From NCBI RefSeq assembly GCF_964340395.1, contig NC_135562.1, forward strand, positions 567,501 through 631,500: DNA of 64,000 nt. The letters are read 5' to 3'. Below the pieces are notes generated by a model that was not told the DNA's origin, searched no databases, and worked only from the letters and a program-made list of their open reading frames with translations. Below are positions 14,560 to 27,902 of this stretch, one piece after another. How positions within the stretch are numbered: the first letter of the stretch is position 1; each line of letters begins with the position of its first letter. Source of the stretch: Glandiceps talaboti (taxonomy: Eukaryota; Hemichordata; Enteropneusta; Spengelidae). Made by a program: the position numbers and the translations under genes.

Positions 14560-14939
14560 CATAACTTGTCTTGTATGAAACTTAGTAGTTTAGTGCATCG
14601 TATCTGTACCTAATAGTGATTGCCTGTCAAATAAAGAAACTATTAAATGAAATAATGAAACAAATAAGAGCATTTTTTTTCTCCTAGAGTCTCGTTACTT
14701 TGAAAGTGGAGATTGATTTGGCACATGAGTAACATAAGTAATTCTGGGTACCAATTTGGTAAATGGGATATATAGGTCAACTGGTCCTTGAATTAGTCGT
14801 GCTAGTGTCCTCTTGCTTTCCGTCACAGAAGCTGGGGTGTTTTTACGAATATCTCTTGTCTATTGACTATGTTACTGAAACTATGTATCCACTTTATTAT
14901 TCAAAGACTTGTTGTTTGGATATGATGTTGATATCGCTC

Positions 14940-15055
14940 ATTAACATTGATATCTTAAAATGTAATAACATTAACAGTTACACTAAATGGATATATTAAT
15001 GATGATATCATTCATTAACATTAATATCTTAAAATGTAATAACATTAACAGGCTA
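14940..15055. repeat. Tandem duplication around 15.0 kb
   Basis: CATTAACATTGATATCTTAA then AATGTAATAACATTAACAG occurs twice, about 75 bp apart. Confidence 0.8.
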
Positions 15056-16719
15056 TAAGGTTAAAGGTTAACACAAATAGACGTACACATATTGTTGTAA
15101 GAACTCTACAAAGTCTATCCTTCTGCATGTTATGATAACATTTCTTTGCAGGATCTTTCGCACCACTTACCATTATGGCTTTATATATCATCTATATCTT
15201 AACACTTATATACTGGCGATATTTGTCATCAATAGAATCTACAAAAGTAATAAACTAAACTTTTAAAGTCATGTACATCAAAACTTCATTGCCATGTGCA
15301 GTGACTTCTCCGACTTATAAGTCATGCTGTGGTATTCCGCACAAGATAATCTTAACAACATGTTGTTTATATGAGCTTGGTACCGAATCATATCCCTTGC
15401 TGGAGGCATATCACGAGATTACTGTAGTAAAGCTAAATGTCACTAATACGTATACAACTCCTACTCACTTTAAAAGATGTTGTACAAGGGTTATCAAGGT
15501 GTCAGTGTTTGTGGAGACGAGAGACAACTGACTCTCTGGTGTAACAGAATGACAAGCCTTAAACCTAAAATTAGCTTCAAGGTAAACCCTTATATTTCAT
15601 AGAAATGTTTAAATTATGCAACCATTGCACATCAAGATTGATTATTTACGGTAGCATAATTTTCTAAATGACGGACAAAATTATTTAATGGAATATAAAT
15701 GTATACATGTATAATGAATAAAACAGAAAATGGAGAGAACCACTGAAATGTCCAGCCTTACTATCAAATAGTGTCTAAATGTCAGACTATTTATACTATT
15801 GGCCAGTAATCTATATTACTGACTCATCTATTAAACCAATATTTCCGTTAAAAGTCTGTAATGTGTTGTTTATTCTCATCACAAAACAGACCAATTCTTT
15901 ACTGTCATGTAGTTCATTTTAAGTCGTTGGGATAAACAAATAATCGTATTTATCAAAAACAGACATTAATTGTTCAAAGCAAGTCGAGTGATTTATAACA
16001 ATTTTAAACCTTATAGCCTTCTTGTTTAGATTGTGAACAATTCCTTGTAGGCAAACTAATCTTTCTGATAACGTTTTGCTTGTTAACAAACTTAATATGA
16101 AAGACTTATCTTGAAAATAATGGACTGAGAATGAGAAATCAAGTGCGATCCCTTAATGTTCGTCTTTCCTCAAAGGACTTCTTCAGGATAACACGGCATG
16201 TATGCTACTTGGCATCCGCCAAATTGTGTTTGCATCAACGTCCTTTCGTCATACGCTTCTAAGGACATATGGATTGGTTGCTCATCCATTCAATTATTCG
16301 GCCGACTGACAAATAAACGGTTTGCCTTTACTGTCGAAAGAGATTGACATATGAGGTGATTGCTGTAATTACCGTTCTGTAATTTCATAAACGTCTGCAG
16401 CTGTTTTTTCTTCCAAGTATGTTATGATTGTAAAGCTCTTCGTCATTCTAGATATAGCTTGTAGTATTTCCAGCCAGATTAAGCCACCTATAGCTACAAA
16501 CACTAAAATGAAGTTTTAATGCACAATACAGGTCAAGGAGTAAATAGACTAAGGTCTAAGGTCGAAGACACTGCAAAACTTGTATATCATACTAGTTTTC
16601 TAAATCAATGATTTTGAAAAAAAAACAATATGAGCCACGTCATCATTAGAAACAATGTCGGTTAAAAAGGAGATACTAATTTGTAGCACATATAGCCTGT
16701 GTCATCTGATGTATTTGAG

Positions 16720-16816
16720 ATGTGTGTGTATGTATGTATGTATGTATGTATGTATGTATGTATGTATGTATGTATGTATGTATGTATGTGTGTGTGTGTG
16801 TGTGTATGTATGTGTG

Positions 16817-16850
<34 letters not shown>

Positions 16851-16854
16851 TGTA

Positions 16855-16891
<37 letters not shown>

Positions 16892-17143
16892 ATGTATGTA
16901 TGTATGTGTGTGTGTGTATGTATGTATGTATGTATGTATGTATGTATGTGTGTGTGTATGTATGTATGTATGTATGTATGTATGTATGTATGTGTATGCG
17001 TGCGTGCGTATGCATGTATGTATGTATGTATGTATGTATGTATGTGTGCGTGCGTGCGTGCGTGCGTGCATGCATGCATGCATGCATGCATGCATGCATG
17101 TATGTATGTATGTATGTATGTATGTATGTATGTATGTATGTAT
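16720..17143. repeat. Compound GTAT/GT/GCGT/GCAT array
   Basis: About 420 bp of GTAT blocks broken by GT runs, then GCGT and GCAT blocks and GTAT again. It generates five long false ORFs on both strands. Confidence 0.97.
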
Positions 17144-17506
17144 GAACGAACCATAAATTGGAAGACCATCACGACTTGTTGTTTTACATGTCCATACAAT
17201 GACAATAAATAGTGACATATGTGTATCATAGGAAAATTCATGCTTTATCATGCCCAACAGCCAATTTAGGCTTTTATGCAGTAAACTTCCGTATAGTCGG
17301 ATGTATCAATTTTAAACATATTAACCAAACTGATAGGCAAAGGAAATAGATCATAAGTCATAACAATAGTAATCAGATTAGTAAAGACATTATCAATCAC
17401 ACAGCTTGATTTGTTTAATGATATCATGTCACAGTCATTACTTAATAAATCTAAACAGGTACAGAGTTATTAATTTACAACTTTTTAATAACATTATTCA
17501 TTTAGA

Positions 17507-17714
17507 TACTACCAAACTAGAGTGACTATAGAGTTTCAATTAGGTAGCACAATGTTACTACCAAACTAGAGTGACAATAGAGTTTCAATTAGGCAGCACA
17601 ATGTCTTCTACTACCAAAGCAGAGTGACTATATAGTTTTAATTAGGCGGCACCATGTCTTCTACTACCAAACCAGAGTGACTACAGAGTTTCAATTAGGC
17701 AGCACGATGTTTCT
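17507..17714. repeat. Four-copy 48-54-bp tandem repeat
   Basis: Units start with CTACCAAACTAGAGTGACTA and include GAGTTTCAATTAGGCAGCAC; starts are near 17509, 17559, 17611 and 17663. An inverted copy lies at 17928-17982. Confidence 0.85.
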
Positions 17715-17927
17715 ACGTATCACACAAGGTTTTTTGTTACAAAAATACACTGACAGAGCGCAAGCGTATAAAAAATACAGTTTATGTCACTTTGAACTCA
17801 AATGAACATCACTATTGAATGAGACAAGGAAGATTCAAACACAAAACATTATTTGTATTCACCGTAAGATAAATTTTATTTGTGTAATTCATAGAAGCAA
17901 AAACGGGGGAAGGGGGGGGGGGAACAT

Positions 17928-17982
17928 GCATGATGCCGCCTGTTTGAAACTCTATAGTCACTCTGGTTTGGTAGTAATGCAG
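17928..17982 (-). repeat. Inverted copy of the 17.5-kb unit
   Basis: CATGATGCCGCC...GAAACTCTATAGTCACTCTG followed by GTTTGGTAGTA is the reverse complement of the 17507-17714 unit. A run of G (17905-17922) sits just before it. A weaker copy (GTCACTCTGGTTTAGTAGTA) occurs at about 5803-5824. Confidence 0.8.
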
Positions 17983-20433
17983 ATGGTAATAATTGTCTAA
18001 CATCCTTCTGCTCTAACCTGAGGCATTGACGTTATGATTATATTATTATATTGTAGGATGATAAATGAATGATCCGTACTTTTGTGACAATCCCGTCATT
18101 TTCCTTTAATAGTTTTGAACTTTCACCCTTTACGACATTATATGTATTTTATGACAAACTTTTTGGCGACATCATGGCGTATTCTTGACCTACGAAACCT
18201 CTAGTAGATAGTGTCTAGACTTAACAATTATTGTATTAAATAAGTCAGCAACAGTTTCTAAATAATTTAGCTGCAAGTCAAACGCAAATGTGAGTTTACC
18301 ACGGATGCCTTACAATAAAATAACTAGTGTTTGACGTATGCAATTATTTTAGTTTGCATTCTTTTGCAGTCTAGTAAGAATATCATGACGCAACGCTGTT
18401 ATCACGATGGTTTTTTTTCAAATCACTCGTATATTGACTTGTATATCGCATACTTTGCAGGACAAATTTTGACATGATTATGGAACACATGTTTTGAACT
18501 GAACAGTACTATTTGAAATACGTATAGGTTTATGAAGTATTACGTGAATAACATTACGTTACAGGAACGTACATTGGCAACAACTGCATAATCCAGATTA
18601 TCATAGACAAGTACAACCCGGATACACGTCTTAATACACAATGTGTTTAACTTTAGCCTAAAGTCGCTAATCTTTCTCTACAAAACCGTAGTTTTAAGCC
18701 GATGCAGTGTCTAAATCCAGCTTATAAATCCCAGTATCACATGGATATACCAGATAAGTACTTGTAAAAGAAACTAGACATAACTCTCCCGCTAAGTCCT
18801 GCGGCAATCCAGTCGTTCGTTTGTACGTCATTAGTTTAAGATAACCGTTTACGGTAATTTTACCCAAAGATCTTATACATGAATTGTCGTTATTTTTATA
18901 ATTTCACTTGATACAAATGTCAAGCAGGGAACTTTCTAAGTAGAGTATTATGTCGAATGAAAACTACCGAAAGGGATTTTTTTTTCTTTTTCGTGCAGTG
19001 GGTTTTAGAGCTAGTAGTGGTTAAAACACATTTTTTCTAATTTGGCATGCAGATGCTCTTTTTGAATTCATATTATCTTCAATGACCATTTAAACTGGTA
19101 AGAGTTCTCCTGTTATCAATATCTCTATTTCGAATATATTGATTGGCGTCTGTAATTATGGCTAGACATGCTGTGTATCGTTTCGAAGTAGATTGGCACA
19201 ATTATACCATGTATGGAATTGGCCAACATATCACAGTAATAGCCCTAATTATATATGTACGTTGATTTGTTTATTGTAATTGAGTTTTACAGTCGAAAAA
19301 GTTTATATGTTGTAGTTTCTCTAATCAAAGTTTTGTATGAGCTAATATTATGTTTCTATTATCACCTTACATTTGACAAAGTAATATTTTGGTCAAATAA
19401 CCATTATAATATAGAAATCGATTTAAATTTAATTCTCTTTAACTCTTAGCCTACTCGGTTAATTGTTCAGATAAGGTCAAATAAAACAAATGATTGGTGA
19501 TGAAAACCCAGTGGTCGTGCTTAAAAGTAAACCGATGTACATTTTTCTCCATATTATCTTCTCTAAGAACCTTCATGCATTGCATTTTGATTTAAAGACA
19601 GTTGTGTTAACAATAACATTTTGATAAATAAATAATTTTTACCATAGGTATTTGTAGAAATTTTACGGCAATTATTTGCAGACATTACACGTTATATTTT
19701 GACATATTTGTTAATGAATGGTTACAAACGTAGAAGGTTGTTAGCAACATGAAAGAATTGTTGTAATTATGTCAGGTTCTTTTTTTCAAATAGAAAGCTT
19801 TATTGTGTCATTCTCACTGACTGTGTGGGTGGGTGAACACAGCAATAAATGTAACATCTCCCAACGTGATAAGTGATAAGTTTATGTCGGCCATTTTCCA
19901 TTTGTGCGTTACGATTTCTATAAATATAATTATGAATAGTTGTCGTGACAGTTTTCCCGTGAAAAGAATCAGATGTGACGTAGTATAAATTTAGATTACA
20001 ACATTATTTCATTAAGCAGATATACAAAATGAGTACAAGAATACTAATCAGTTCATAACATGTAAGTATAGACTTAAAGGAGAACCTGTATACATTAAAA
20101 CGATGTGAATTCACATGTTATTACTTTGAGAGAAAAGATAGACATAGGGTGTACAAAGTGTACTGTTTGTATCACTGAATAGTCAATATCTCAATTTACC
20201 TTTTGAATGCTTTGTTTATCACAAAGGTTACAATGGAATAGAGTATGCCTTACAGGGACACGATAACACGCACGATAACGACTTCTCTGATCAAGTAATG
20301 ACATTCATATTGTGTCAATTGCTGCCATGTGAAATGCTGTTCAGGTTGAACTTACACGTTGAAAACCTATCTGGCAGGACTGAGGTCATTTACAGTCATG
20401 CATTGTAAGACGATATATACATATATATTAAAT

Positions 20434-20650
20434 CCAAAATATGAGCAGGTCATAAGCCGTAACTCGGAGTTTGCCAAGGTCTGTATGATCACGTAAAATA
20501 GCGAGATAGTCAGACTAAATCACTTCTTATGGGGCCTGGGTTGTCTGATGTGGTTTGCGACGTACGACTTATTTTCGTGGTGGCATTTCGATAACTCGTC
20601 TAAAGAGCATGATACTCCGAGTTACGGCTTATGACCTCCTAATTGTTTGG
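20434..20650. mobile_element. 217-bp MITE with 7-bp flanking direct repeat
   Basis: The left arm starts CCAAAATATGAGCAGGTCAT and runs through AAGCCGTAACTCGGAGT. The right arm is ACTCCGAGTTACGGCTTATG continuing to TTTGG, its reverse complement apart from an 8-bp mismatched block. Both sides are flanked by ATTAAAT (20427-20433 and 20651-20657), the likely target-site duplication. A TTAA lies within that repeat, so a TTAA-type insertion is an alternative reading. Confidence 0.8.
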
Positions 20651-20694
20651 ATTAAATCGATAATGCTCTGCAGCTACTAATATTGCATTGGGCA

Positions 20695-20720
20695 AATACA
20701 TACATACATACATACATACA

Positions 20721-20748
<28 letters not shown>
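20695..20748. repeat. (ACAT)n microsatellite
   Basis: About 13 ACAT units, 40 bp beyond the 20.4-kb MITE. Confidence 0.95.
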
Positions 20749-20751
<3 letters not shown>

Positions 20752-23068
20752 TCAACATATATTTACAAATCAATGACATTGCTTGTGTGCCAACAATGAA
20801 GTTGTTCTCGTGCTGATGACATCGATGTTTCTAAACAGTGCATGAAGACCACCTCCAATCTGTAAACGCCATCACATTGTGACTGTATCAATGTAACAAA
20901 CTGTGTTGTTATCACTATTCTTTTCACAAATCTATTGGCTGGTAATTGATTTGATATCGATGTATGATGCTATTATGATCCCATTAGTACTTGGAATGGG
21001 ACGTAATGGAACGCTAATCCAATGTTAATTATTATTTCGGCACTGTCGGTGATAATTCAGGTAGAGCAAAGAATTCTTTGTATAAAACGAATGACGCACA
21101 TGTGGAAATTGCTCTTGAGTAATAATGTGAATTCATGCGTATCTAGAAACTTGTTATCTGCACCACGACGAACATAAAAGGCGCCCGATCATATGATTTG
21201 CTAAGAGAATTTACAATTTTGTAATCCTCATTATTCATTTTGATTCAGAAACGCTATTACAGCATTGCTGTAAGGTTAACCTTGTTTTATCTTATGGTTT
21301 GCATTACCAACTTTACGAGTATTATGGTCTGAGGTATAAACAAGTTAGACTACCTTCTCTATTCGGTCCATCCATCCATTCACTATACTGTCTCTAATTT
21401 AGCTTTAACGTCATCAGAATCTCCAAACTTACGAAGTAAATTATCTGATTTCGATTTCCGCATACTTTCTTATCAAATTTGTTGATGGTCTTCTCTGAAT
21501 ACTACAAAGCCGACAGAAACATATCTTTGGAATATCTAGGAGTTTTTTTATGAATATATTATTCTTACCGAATTATATTAGCATAGATTGGGACAATCTG
21601 TTGCAAAAGTTAATTACGTCATATCCTCTTTTGATTTTGACTTTTCATTCTATACTTAGTAGTGAAAATACCAAAAGACAAATGTTGCCACTGCAATGCA
21701 ATCTATACTGTTCACGAGTTAGCCTCACCGCCCTATCGTCATTTCGCTTATTATATGTGAGTAAACTAATATATGTGAAGTCAGCTGTAATTTGGTGCAT
21801 GCATTCCAAATATTATCAAAACTCATCACAGCCATTCAATATATTGTATTCTTGTATAGGGCAAGCTAATTTCACACACATAAACTTTACCTAATATACT
21901 AACATTTAACAGGGTCATGAAGGGGATAATGAAAGAGCTAATTGGACCTTCATACAAAATTCCATTGTAATTCTTTTCCATTAAATGGAGCAGTCGAATC
22001 AGATGCATAAACGTATAACAGGTTATTTGTGTTTTACTAACAAGTAAATATCAGACACTTCGTAATTTTAATTTCTAAATATTCAATCCCTGAAATTAAC
22101 AAAATGGTTTTAAAAGATTATCATTTTATTCTTTGAGCCATATGGTCATAATTTTTACTGAGAGTACATGTTATTCCCGTGTTATGTTCACACAAAAATA
22201 TTAAAATTGCTGACGGAATGCCTTGGAAAATTTCATTTGGTGATTCGTGTAATAATCTACACATGTAGTAATTTATTCATTCGTAATGCTGAATGCATGA
22301 AGTTGCACTATTATTCACAGAATATCAAATCAGCTTAAAGGACTAGGGGTAATTTATCAGATTTTAAATTAGCAGTATTTAATGCTACATCCTATTGCTA
22401 AATCTTTAGGTCTGGATAGATTCTTGGTTTACCTTTCACAACAAGGAGCTATGATGTAGAAAGCAGAGTAATCCTTGTTTGTGTTCCGGAAATGATGTGC
22501 TCACTCTGTAACATACTGTGCCGCCGTGTAACTTACTGTGCCGTTGTATTACTTACTGTGCCGCCATGTAACTCAAATCTCAAAGTCAGCATCAGTTTGA
22601 ATATAGAACACTGGAAAGGAATGTTTAATATTTCAACATATATGACATACCATGATGTAGTCAATATATTTCTGTCGTTGATGATAAACAAACCACTGTA
22701 TAGCGGAAATTAGATATGATAGAGGCTTCGTATGTGTCTCGTATTTATGAAATAATACAGGCTGTTAATCCTCTACTCTCACAGTGTTTTCCATTTAGTG
22801 GGTTGTGTATAGTTGTTCTGTACATTGTTGTAAGCCGGAAATAGATATGATGGAAGGTTGAATATTCTAGCACAACACATCTAAGTATGTCATATGCAGA
22901 TTTTGTAACAATCCCTATAGATATTGTACATGTACATTCTTAATTTGTGTGCTAGAGCATCGAGTCGATTTTGTATACAGATATTGTTATGGTTTTCTGT
23001 TTCATTCAGAAAAAACATTCATCTAAAATACCAGAGGGTAAATTTCATAGATGTATTCATTATATAAT

Positions 23069-23311
23069 AGTGTGGTGTGGTGTGGTGTGGTGTGGTATGG
23101 TGTGTTGTTGGGTGGGGTGATGTGGTGTGATGTGGCCTAGCGTGGCGTGGTGTGGCGTGGGGTCGGGTCGGGTCGGGTCGGGTCGGGGTGGGGTGGAGTG
23201 GCGTGGCCTGGTCTGGTCTGATATGGTCTGGTCTGGTATGGTATGGTATGGTATGGTATGGTATGGTATTGTATTGGTTGGTATGGTATCGTATCGTATA
23301 GTATAGTATGA
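23069..23311. repeat. Evolving pentanucleotide array, G-rich
   Basis: Blocks of GTGGT, GGTCG, GGTCT, GGTAT and GTATA in succession, all period 5. The plus strand is very G-rich for this AT-rich region. Confidence 0.9.
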
Positions 23312-24362
23312 TATCTCAAGGAAGTGTTCAGGGTATACGCATGTGGAATCTGTACCTTCAAATGTAATCACTCACGTCATACCAGAACTGAAGCGACTCT
23401 TGAAACATCTATTTTATCAAATGTGACGTAATGAAATGACTTTTGAGACATCTATTTTATCATGTGTGACAAGTAAAGAATAAGTCGGGTATTCTATTTA
23501 CATGTATGTAAAGACCTCATCTCCATTTTGATAGTCTTAATGGAAAAAGTTGATAGCATGTTGTTAAGATGTCGTAGTAGTGAATTAATATATACCATTT
23601 GAGTGGGAATGCATTAAGTAATAGCTTTACTGGTACACTGATTACTTTCTTTAGACAGCCTTAGTCCTTTGGTCATGGAACCGGTGTCAAAGGTCACTAA
23701 CCGGTTAGACGTAAATCACAAAAATATAATAATGACTAGTTAACCTGTAAGAGAACTTTTTTGCAATAAGAGCTTATTAGTAAGCTTTTTATTGCTAAAA
23801 ATATCGTAGCAAAGAAAGACAACACGAAAATGAATGACCAAAAAACGCTATTCAAAACACAAGAATATTTCTTCAACAGTCCAGATAAATATTCTGTAAA
23901 CCATACATACGTGTATATAGTTTTATATAGTCAGATAATCTCATTACTCGAGTTACTCGAACACCTGCACTATGACCAGTTGGTCTACAGGGATGACTCT
24001 ATTGCCACTGTTTCCCCTTGTAAGATGAATTCCAGAACTTTATATAGCGTTACTATTTAGAATAAAAAGTGATTAGAAGCTGGGACTACATTTCATTGAT
24101 GAACAGTTATAAAACGGCAATAACTCACAAGATCTTTTCAATTAGAGTAAAGTCAACATCCTGCATGTTTTACTGTTAAGAATTATGCAACGTACTAGTA
24201 CAGGGGGTTATAAGCATTTGTTGTATTCTACAAACGTTATAACTGAAATAAAGCACAATCTGTATATGTGGTGACTATTTATAGCGTTCATTTCAAGTGT
24301 ACAAGTATAATCTTTCAGTTGCCTTAATTATAAGCTAAGTATGTAGCCCTGCTAATGTAGTA

Positions 24363-24500
24363 AATTTCAAAACAGTGTTTTCAACTAATTACAGTGACTA
24401 CTAACTGTCACAGCCGTCATTATATTTAGTCAATTTGAAAACAGTGTTTTCAACTAATTACAGTGACTACTAGCTGTAACAGCCGTCACTATATTTGGCT
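24363..24500. repeat. About 68-bp tandem duplication
   Basis: AAAACAGTGTTTTCAACTAA, TTACAGTGACTACTA and CAGCCGTCA each occur twice in order. A separate short duplication of TTACTTTGCACTGCTAACAT follows at about 24550-24612. Confidence 0.85.
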
Positions 24501-24833
24501 CAATGAGATCTAGGCAATGGTTTATGGCATCTATGTTTACACTCTAATCATTACTTTGCACTGCTAACATTGTTTACACTATTTACTTACTTTGCACTGC
24601 TAACATTGTTTATAGATTATTTACATTGAGATACACCATGCACTGGACTGATCATAAAGCAATTGAAACAATATACTTTTACAGTTGATATGATGCCATG
24701 AACAGTTTTGGCAAATCATTCAATCGTTTTACTTCAGTGTTACCACTTGTACTTACAGAGGCATACCACCCCATCATATCATTTTGACAGAATTCAAATC
24801 TGGTATTCTGGCATAATAAACAAAACGATTCGA

Positions 24834-25541
24834 TGACGTTTTGTATTATACGTATACTAAAAATGTCCAAGTACCTCACAGTATGCCATTAGATGACGTA
24901 ATGTATTATATGTATACTAAAATGTCCAAGTACCTCACAGTATGCCATTAGATGACGTAATGTTTTATATGTATACTAAAATGTCCAAGTACCTCACAGT
25001 ATGACACGAGATGATGTAATGTATTATACATATATTTAAATGTCCAAGTACCTCACAGTATGCCATTAGATGACGTAATGTATTATATGTAAACTAAAAT
25101 GTCCAAGTACCTCACAGTATGCCACGAGATGATGTAATGTACTATACGTATATTTAAATGTCCAAGTACCTCACAGTATGCCATTAGATGACGTAATGTA
25201 TTATAATTATATTTAAATGTCCAAGTACCTCACAGTATGCCATTAGATGATGTAATGTGTTATATGTATACTAAAATGTCCAAGTACCCCACAGTATGCC
25301 ATTAGATGACGTAATGTATTATACGTATATTTAAATGTCCAAGTACCTCACAGTATGCCATTAGATGACGTAATGTATTATATGTAAACTAAAATGTCCA
25401 AGTACCTCACAGTATGCCATTAGATGACGTAATGTATTATATGTATATTAAAATGTCTAAGTACCTCACAGTATGCCATTAGATGACGTAATGTATTATA
25501 TGTATACTAAAATGTCCAAGTACAGTACAGTATGCCAAGAC
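24834..25541. repeat. 59-bp minisatellite, 12 copies
   Basis: Units carry GTCCAAGTACCTCACAGTAT, GCCATTAGATGACGTAATGT and ATTATATGTATACTAAAA. Variant blocks (ACGAGATGATG, TATATTTAAATG) recur together, suggesting block duplication. Confidence 0.97.
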
Positions 25542-26608
25542 GCAATGGAAATCATACACTAACATTAGCATTGTACGAGCTTAGTTCGATGTAGGATTTA
25601 CGTAAATATTTTCTCCCTTGTAAAGAAAGCTTTATTTAAACTCATGATCAGCTTGTGTCACTGGTCCAGCGCTGCTTAGTAAGGTGTTGTCTTCTACACG
25701 CTTGGTCTTCAAGAGAAATCCTAGAAATCCAGACACGACATGTTAATGCGTACAACCCACACCAAGAGAAATATCAATCTGTGTAGACTCTAATTTTGGC
25801 GACAGGGAGATTACAAACACCAACTGTATATAAGATTCACGATATTATTGATGATGACCAGTGTAACCTTTGACTTTTATTTATTACAATAAAATGTTTA
25901 ACGTTGTATGTTTTTGTCCACATATCTGTATGTGCTGATCTGAGTGCAATGACATTACATCCTATCAACAGCGCCATCACAAGCTGGAGAGATGTCATGT
26001 TATATTTCGTATAAGCTTCAAAAATGACCATGGAGATAAACTAGTAAAGATGCATGTGTAGATAATGTTCAACTCTCAAGTAGCCTGTGATGTAATATTT
26101 GATATGTTGTATATGGATATTTAAAGGTGATTATACCCTTGTTAGCTGATTATTTTATTTCTATATGAACTTTGCAAATAACGTACCGATGCCATCCCGT
26201 GATTAAATGATTTTAATAAATGTAACAAACATTAAAGAAATCTTCGCGTATTCTTTGAATTTCAAGAGTGTGTCAGCTTCAGAATTTAATGGCCTAACCA
26301 TAATTTCACAACGGTGTACCCAAACTTGTTTAGAAATCACTCCCAAATGTTTCCGGCATTAAGTAGTTTGTCTTTTCTTTCCGCTTCATTTATCTGAAAA
26401 ACTAAAACGCGGAAAAGATTGTTGTAAGTTCGAAAACAACTTGATTTAACAGTAATTACTTTTGATACATCGCTAAAGTGTGTTTCGTATTTTACAATCG
26501 AGGACCCGTTTAGAAAAATACTGAACTCAGACTGGAAATCGGCGTATAAACTGTAGAAATTTGCTTAATGTACGAGACGTAAAGCCTTGATAGTTCCACA
26601 GCGATGTG

Positions 26609-27902
26609 AGTGGGGCGTGCAGCATTGCCCTGTTACGTAGTCGTAGATGGAGCGTGCAGCATTGCCCTGTTACCTAGTCATAGATGGAGCGTGCAGCATT
26701 GCCCTGTTACGTAGTAGTACATGGAGCGTGCAGCATTGCCCTGTTACGTAGTAGTACATGGAGCGTGCAGCATTGCCCTGTTACGTAGTCGTACACGGAG
26801 CGTGCAGCATTGCCCTGTTACATAGTCGTAGATGGAGCGTGCAGCATTGCCCTGTTACATAGTCGTAGATGGAGCGTGCAGCATTGCCCTGTTACCTAGT
26901 CGTAGATGGAGCGTGCAGCATTGCCCTGTTACATAGTCGTAGATGGAGCGTGCAGCATTGCCCTGTTACGTAGTCATAGATGGAGCGTGCAGCATTACCC
27001 TGTTACCTAGTCGTAGATGGAGCGTGCAGCATTGCCCTGTTACCTAGTCGTACATGGAGCGTGCAGCATTGCCCTGTTACGTAGTCATAGATGGAGCGTG
27101 CAGCATTACCCTGTTACCTAGTCGTAGATGGAGCGTGCAGCATTGCCCTGTTACCTAGTCGTACATGGAGCGTGTAGCATTGCCCTGTTACGTAGTCATA
27201 GATGGAGCGTGCAGCATTACCCTGTTACATAGTCGTAGATGGAGCGTGCAGCATTGCCCTGTTACGTAGTCATAGATGGAGCGTGCAGCATTACCCTGTT
27301 ACCTAGTCGTAGATGGAGCGTGCAGCATTGCCCTGTTACCTAGTCGTACATGGAGCGTGCAGCATTGCCATGTTACTTAGTCATAGATGGAGCGTGCAGC
27401 ATTGCCATGTTACGTAGTCATAGATGAAGCGTGCAGCATTGCCCTGTTACGTAGTCGTAGATGGAGCGTGCAGCATTGCCCTGTTACATAGTCGTACATG
27501 GAGCGTGCAGCATTGCTATGTTACTTAGTCGTAGATGGAGCGTGCAGCATTGCCATGTTACATAGTCGTACATGGAGCGTGCAGCATTGCCCTGTTACCT
27601 AGTCGTAGATGGAGCGTGCAGCATTGCCATGTTACTTAGTCGTAGATGGAGCGTGCCGCATTGCCATGTTACTTAGTCATAGATGGAGCGTGCAGCATTG
27701 CCCTGTTACATAGTCGTAGATGGAGCGTGCAGCATTGCCCTGTTACGTAGTCGTACATGGAGCGTGCAGCATTGCCCTGTTACCTAGTCGTACATGGAGT
27801 GTGCAGCATTGCCATGTTACGTAGTCGTACATGGAGCGTGCAGCATTGCCATGTTACTTAGTCGTAGATGGAGCGTGCAGCATTGCCCTGTTGCGTAGTC
27901 AT
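26609..27902. repeat. 37-bp minisatellite, about 35 copies
   Basis: The unit contains GGAGCGTGCAGCATTGCCCT and GTTACNTAGTCGTA. It is GC-richer than its surroundings. Units differ at a few fixed sites (GTAGATGG or GTACATGG; TACGTAG, TACCTAG, TACATAG or TACTTAG; ATTGCC or ATTACC). A three-unit (111-bp) pattern recurs between about 26968 and 27360. Confidence 0.97.

Larger units (their letters stand above)
8530..16700. other. Long gene-free stretch
   Basis: Apart from the listed short tandem duplications and microsatellites I see no gene. Open frames are under 100 codons and rich in codons expected from AT-rich random sequence. Confidence 0.5.
17990..24360. other. Gene-free stretch
   Basis: It contains the 20.4-kb MITE, an ACAT run and the G-rich pentamer array. 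The 114-residue frame at 21550-21894 shows no motif. Confidence 0.5.

Noticed and set aside
16655-17257. Five long open frames on both strands
   Set aside because: All are translations of GTAT/GT/GCGT microsatellite sequence. The same applies to the 10.7, 29, 33, 51.8, 55, 57.2 and 59.4 kb frames.
26609-27902. Regular 37-bp repeat resembling a CRISPR array
   Set aside because: The units are directly adjacent with no unique spacers, and the genome is clearly animal. It is a minisatellite.
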